Origin: Syncephalis plumigaleata
Lineage: Eukaryota; Zoopagomycota; Zoopagomycetes; Zoopagales; Piptocephalidaceae
Length of the DNA: 26,410 nt
Direction: 5' to 3'
Assembly (NCBI GenBank): GCA_025201365.1
Contig: JAIXMF010000179.1
Span: forward strand, 1 to 26,410
The notes below the pieces were generated by a model. That model was not told the DNA's origin. It ran no database searches and saw nothing but the letters and a program-made list of their open reading frames with translations. Below, piece by piece: positions 23,050 to 26,410 of this stretch. Within the stretch, counting starts at the first letter, position 1. Every line of letters starts with the position of its first letter. Both the position numbers and the translations under genes were made by a program.

Positions 23050-23225
23050 GGTATGAATAATGGATATATATGTGTTAGAATTGGTAACAATAAAGTGAAA
23101 AGCAGTACTCTAGCTTATTAACTGCATCATCGACATTCTTGTGGTTGTCACTCCTTTTCGCTATCGTTTTGATATTAGAGTGAAAAAAAGAAAGAAAGAA
23201 AGAAAACTCGACATCGCTCTAAACA
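23050..23225. promoter_or_regulatory. Divergent promoter between coiled-coil gene and ELP4
   Basis: Only 176 bases separate the two start codons, so both genes must start from this stretch. It contains a (GAAA)n tract at about 23184-23204 and AT-rich sequence. No clear TATA box for either side. Confidence 0.6.
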
Positions 23226-24862
23226 ATGAGTGCCTTTCAACGACGTGCACCAACTAGTCAGCCTGCATTGCCTCAGGGAACTCGTCTATCCGTGTATAAC
23301 ACGCAACTACTTACGTCAACGGGCGTGTCGTCACTCGATGATATCCTTTATTATTACTATTACTACTATTACTACTGTTACTATTTCGATAAACTTATCT
23401 TGTTAACTCTAATTACGCTTTATTGGTGGTGGTCTGCCTATAGGCACGCTCATTCTTGTCAAGGAGGATAGAAATACACGATATGCTCAGTTACTATTAC
23501 GCTATTTCATGTCACAAGGATTGGCTCATGATCATGGTTTATTCGTAGCATCAGCGGATAAAACACCGGATGCCCTACTACAATGTCTTCCATCGTGGAG
23601 GAAGACCGAGAAGAGTGCGTCGACGAAGACGGGAAATGAAGATAAACCAGCAGATACTAGTAATAGTAATAATAGCAGCAGCAGTAATAGTAATGACGAT
23701 GATCGTATGAAGATTGCTTGGCGTTATCAGCATCTTCGTAAAGTGGATACTTCTGCTAGTCATGATAATGGATCTACTACTACCAGCACTACTACGAGTA
23801 AGTATGATGTATACACTAGTTTCAACATCAATCCTTAACCATCATTAATCGATATATATATATATATATATGTATATCTACTAGATACAACAACATTTTG
23901 TCATAAATTCGATATTACCAAAGCCATTGATACGGAACATCTAGCGAGTCCACATATTGTTAAGGTGGCCCTAGATGCTAGTCATCAACAACAGGATCCC
24001 TATGCACAATTGTATAAAGCGATATCAGCTCAAATCGATCAATCTTATAGCTCATTGGCGGCAGCTACGGCAGATAAGAAAGACGCGGCTTCACGTCGTA
24101 TTCTACGTATTGCTATTCAATCGTTAATATCGCCTGCTTGGCCTGCTACTACACCGCAAGTAAGTGTGATCATCCATTACAATACTATGATATATATGAG
24201 ATCAACTGGCTAATTGTATTAATCTTCTTATTCCATCAATCATTTCCCTATTTGTAGGCGACATTCCGATTCCTACACAGTCTTCGTGGTCTACTACGCT
24301 ACTCGTTGGGTGTAGCCATGATTACACTGCCCGCTTATTTGTACGAGTCGATCACTGCCACCACATCGATACCCAATGCTGCCAGTTGGATAAGACGATT
24401 TGAACATTGTGCCGATTTAGTGATTGAATTACGTTCATTCTCAGGTAATTAGTTGTACAAAAGCTTATATATATATATACATACACATCTGTTATCACAA
24501 TAGTATTAATAAAACTCGCATCAATAGAACAAGAACAAAAAACTATGGGATCTGACCCGGCCACCGCTTATCATGGTACACTTCATATTCGACGAGCTGC
24601 CGGTGTCAACACATTAGTGGCAACTTCCGTGAAATATGGACATGCTGGCGAGAATCTAGCTTTTCGTCAGAAACGACATGGATTACTCGTGGAAACGCTT
24701 CATCTACCACCAGAGGGTGGAGTATCCGAACGCCGATCCACTCCTGCATCGAGTACATCGAGCGATAAAGGGAAGCGTAATAAAGTGATCCGACCTGCCA
24801 TGGGTCTAAGCTGTGCAAGTGGTGGCAATGGTAGTAGTGGTAGTAATCCACTTGATTTCTAA
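23226..24862 (+). CDS. ELP4: Elongator complex subunit 4 (Elp4)
   Basis: Exons 23226-23340, 23417-23797, 23885-24159, 24258-24444 and 24528-24862 join to 430 aa. Elp4 forms the Elp4-Elp5-Elp6 ring (RecA-like folds), which binds tRNA and supports Elongator in adding the cm5 group to wobble uridine 34. Diagnostic segments: GTRLSVYNTQLLTSTGVSSL at 19-38, SLDGFIGGGLPIGTLILVKED, YAQLLLRYFMSQGLAHDHG, KIAWRYQHL, TFCHKFDITKAI (about 169-180), then LRYSLGVAMITLPAYLY, RFEHCADLVIELRSFS and ETLHLPPEGG near 378. A Ser/Asn-rich insert (KPADTSNSNNSSSSNSN) lies in the middle. The first intron does not follow GT-AG: it runs from ATATCCTTT to AC, and only this splicing joins SLD to the FIGGG segment in frame. 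Length and order fit the family well. Confidence 0.93.
23341..23416 (+). other. U12-type AT-AC intron in ELP4
   Basis: The 76-nt intron starts with ATATCCTTT, the consensus U12 5' splice site, and ends TTAC. A branch-like sequence CTTGTTAAC (23399-23407; U12 consensus TTCCTTAAC) puts the branch A about 10 bases before the 3' end, the short spacing typical of U12 introns. No GT-AG pair here joins the two conserved halves of Elp4 in frame, because no AG precedes the GGTGGTGG coding start. Confidence 0.85.
23852..23870. repeat. (AT)n tract in ELP4 intron 2
   Basis: Simple AT dinucleotide run just before the acceptor of the second ELP4 intron (acceptor AG at 23883-23884). Confidence 0.8.
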
Positions 24863-25104
24863 TAAATATCACTTCTTTAATAGATTACGTATATTATTAT
24901 GATAATACAGTGTTTTTCCATCCATTTTGCGCATTTATCCTTTAACGTTTGTAGTTTATTAATAAACAGATTTACACAATAGTTAACACCATTAGCACCA
25001 TAGAAATGCCAATTGACACAGCATAATAATAACAATTCAGTATTTAGTAATGGATCATTTATTGATAGCGATAACTATCATCATCAATTCTATAAGGTAG
25101 GTGA
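24863..25104. other. ELP4 3' region
   Basis: AATAAA at 24861-24866 overlaps the ELP4 stop; a second lies at about 24960. No coding sequence is seen. Confidence 0.5.
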
Positions 25105-25338
25105 TACAAGTGTACTAGTATAGTTGGATATTGCCATGTCATGTACTTACAAGTAGTTATTGAGTATCGTTTATGGAATCGGGATATGGCTGCATGTCTG
25201 AACTTCATTCAAATTATCCTTAGTCTTCGTAATGGAAGTCGTATTCCAACACAATTCCAACGAGGTGCCGTTCCTTCTAAGCGTTCAAAGAAAGAAGGAC
25301 AAGGACAACGGGGGTCCAAACAACGAAAATCAAATTAA
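25105..25338 (+). mobile_element. Remnant like the C-terminus of a TnpB/Fanzor-type protein
   Basis: The frame is open from 25105 to the TAA at 25338. From about 25159 it reads EYRLWNRDMAACLNF, then a helix with RNGSRIPTQFQRG and a Lys/Arg/Gln-rich tail. The pattern NRD-x-AA-x-x-N resembles the RuvC-III motif of IS605/IS607 OrfB (TnpB) and eukaryotic Fanzor proteins, where the Asp is catalytic and the motif lies near the C-terminus. RuvC-I, RuvC-II and a Cys4 zinc finger are not present upstream, so only the last part would remain, with no element ends seen. It could instead be part of another domesticated or unknown gene. Confidence 0.38.
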
Positions 25339-25769
25339 CCGTGGCGTTATCGCTGCCGCACCACAAAATACGTAAGTGTTATTATAACTATTATTTATTT
25401 GTAACAACAAATGGCTAACTGCGCAAATTGGATGGAAATAGCCTGTAGTTTGAAATGCCTCCATTTAGTAGTAGTCGGATGATGGAAATGGTAATAGTAA
25501 AGAATAATCAAAATGTGCCTCTATTCTTCTTGTTGTAGTTGTAGTTGTAGCTGTTAGATAGCACATTGAGAAACTAGACATAGATGATGATAATAGAAAT
25601 AGAAATAGTAAAGAGCGGTTTAAACTAAACATAACAAGGAAGATGATTGGAATGGACGATGATAAACAAAAAATAGTAGTAGTAGTAGTAGTAGTAGTAG
25701 TAATAAAGAGGGTAAGAAATAATAATAATAATAATAAGAAAGTAAACCACAATCAGTTAGGAATGTCAA
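25339..25769. other. Low-complexity intergenic stretch with triplet repeats
   Basis: An (AGT)n tract lies at about 25674-25702 and an (AAT)n tract at about 25717-25737. The open frame on the minus strand at 25465-25752 is an artefact of these repeats. No gene is recognised. Confidence 0.6.
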
Positions 25770-26406
25770 CTACTGATAGAAATCGGCGGGAACACTACTT
25801 GGAAAGGCTTGTTGAACAGATAATAGCATGCATACCACCTTCTCCTCGTTACCTACAAGAATATCGGCCGTTGTGTAGCCTTTCGTGTCGACATTGAGCT
25901 TGTGTAGAAAGTGGAATGCCGTTGACATATCATCCACGGGACGACCGGTCTCGCGTGCCTCCGGAATGGTAGACGCTAGCTTGTAACCCGAGAGTTCCTC
26001 CATGAATCGTAAAAGCAGCTGACCCGAGCGTAGATCGGCGACTAGATCGTTGGCATGATAACCGGCATGTGCCAAATAGCGATTAACCCAGTTGAGCAGC
26101 TTGGGTACGAGGTCACCTGTACGAAGTTGGTCCGGCTCCTCGGGTACACCGGCCATGCCGCTGGCCACTACAGAAGCGTGTGATTTGGTACTGTTGTTTC
26201 TGGAGTGATAGCCGGTCTTGGTTACTATTATTTCCGATAGAAGAAGAAAGATGAGACTGACGCGTCAGCAACGTGATGCTTTGTCCACTACGTGAATTAG
26301 GTCGTCGCCCCGTGCTGTCCTCCACTGCACGGCTCAGGCGCGACATGACACTCATACGCGGTTTACTCTGTCGTTTCTCTTCCCCACCTTCTTGATTTGC
26401 ACGCAT
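25770..26406 (-). CDS. Single calponin-homology (CH) domain protein
   Basis: Minus-strand exons 26406-26262 and 26224-25770 join in frame to 199 aa, from an ATG four bases inside the window edge; a longer protein starting outside is possible. Residues 1-67 are basic, Ser-rich and probably disordered. The CH domain covers about 86-187: LVPKLLNWVNRYL, then NDLVADLRSGQLLLRFMEEL (the DLR-G-LL core), HFLHKLNVDTKGYTTADILV and EEKVVCMLLSVQQAF. CH domains bind actin or act as adaptors; single-CH proteins of about 200 aa include transgelin/Scp1-type actin bundlers, but the core here looks more like the first CH of actinin-type proteins. The intron is only 37 nt (GTCAGT to ATAG) and is needed to leave the first frame. 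The C-terminus after the domain is short (FPSSVPADFYQ). Confidence 0.78.
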
Positions 26407-26410
26407 AATT

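Noticed and set aside
25465-25752. Minus-strand open frame with Thr and Leu runs
   Set aside because: It is produced by (AGT)n and (AAT)n triplet repeats.

Overview
The window is a stretch of nuclear DNA from a eukaryotic microbe, most likely an early-diverging (zygomycete-grade) fungus. Reasons: AT-rich DNA, genes 0.1-1.5 kb apart, many short GT-AG introns (mostly 48-98 nt) with GTAAGT-like donors and CTAAT/CTAAC branch sites, long Ser/Thr/Asn-rich disordered protein segments, a HAM1-like protein (a fungal family as far as I recall), and an apparent U12-type AT-AC intron. Minor-spliceosome introns are absent from most Dikarya but are kept in some basal fungi. The species cannot be fixed from the sequence alone. 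All exon models are my own splicing of the DNA; each gene I call complete closes in frame to a multiple of three.

Left part (1-7.6 kb), all on the plus strand: the 3' part of a Rho guanine-nucleotide exchange factor (DH-PH), a complete zinc transporter of the cation diffusion facilitator family (8 exons), a HAM1-like protein (4 exons), and, overlapping its stop codon, a 5'-truncated, frameshifted copy of ribosomal protein L35.

Centre (7.6-13.2 kb): the most unusual locus. A gene at 8782-9538 starts with a well-expressed-looking signal-peptide exon and continues through a regular array of about 80-85 bp intron units. The units are separated by candidate microexons of 3, 9, 3, 3, 3 and 12 nt, all multiples of three and all in the same phase. 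This is the design of the micro-exon genes (MEGs) of schistosomes, here in what looks like a fungus. It is followed by a low-complexity, probably nuclear, phospho-regulated protein of unknown function.

Right part (13.6-26.4 kb): a protein with several SUMO-interaction-like motifs, an F-box-like segment and a Cys4 zinc site; a very large Sec7-PH ARF exchange factor (about 1,853 aa) whose glutamate-finger position reads Gln; a convergent seven-exon coiled-coil gene on the minus strand; ELP4 of Elongator, divergent from the coiled-coil gene and carrying the AT-AC intron; a remnant resembling the RuvC-III end of a TnpB/Fanzor-type protein; and a small calponin-homology protein on the minus strand at the right edge. 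Several products would act on small GTPases or the actin/membrane system (RhoGEF, ARF-GEF, CH protein), but I see no sign of operon-like linkage.
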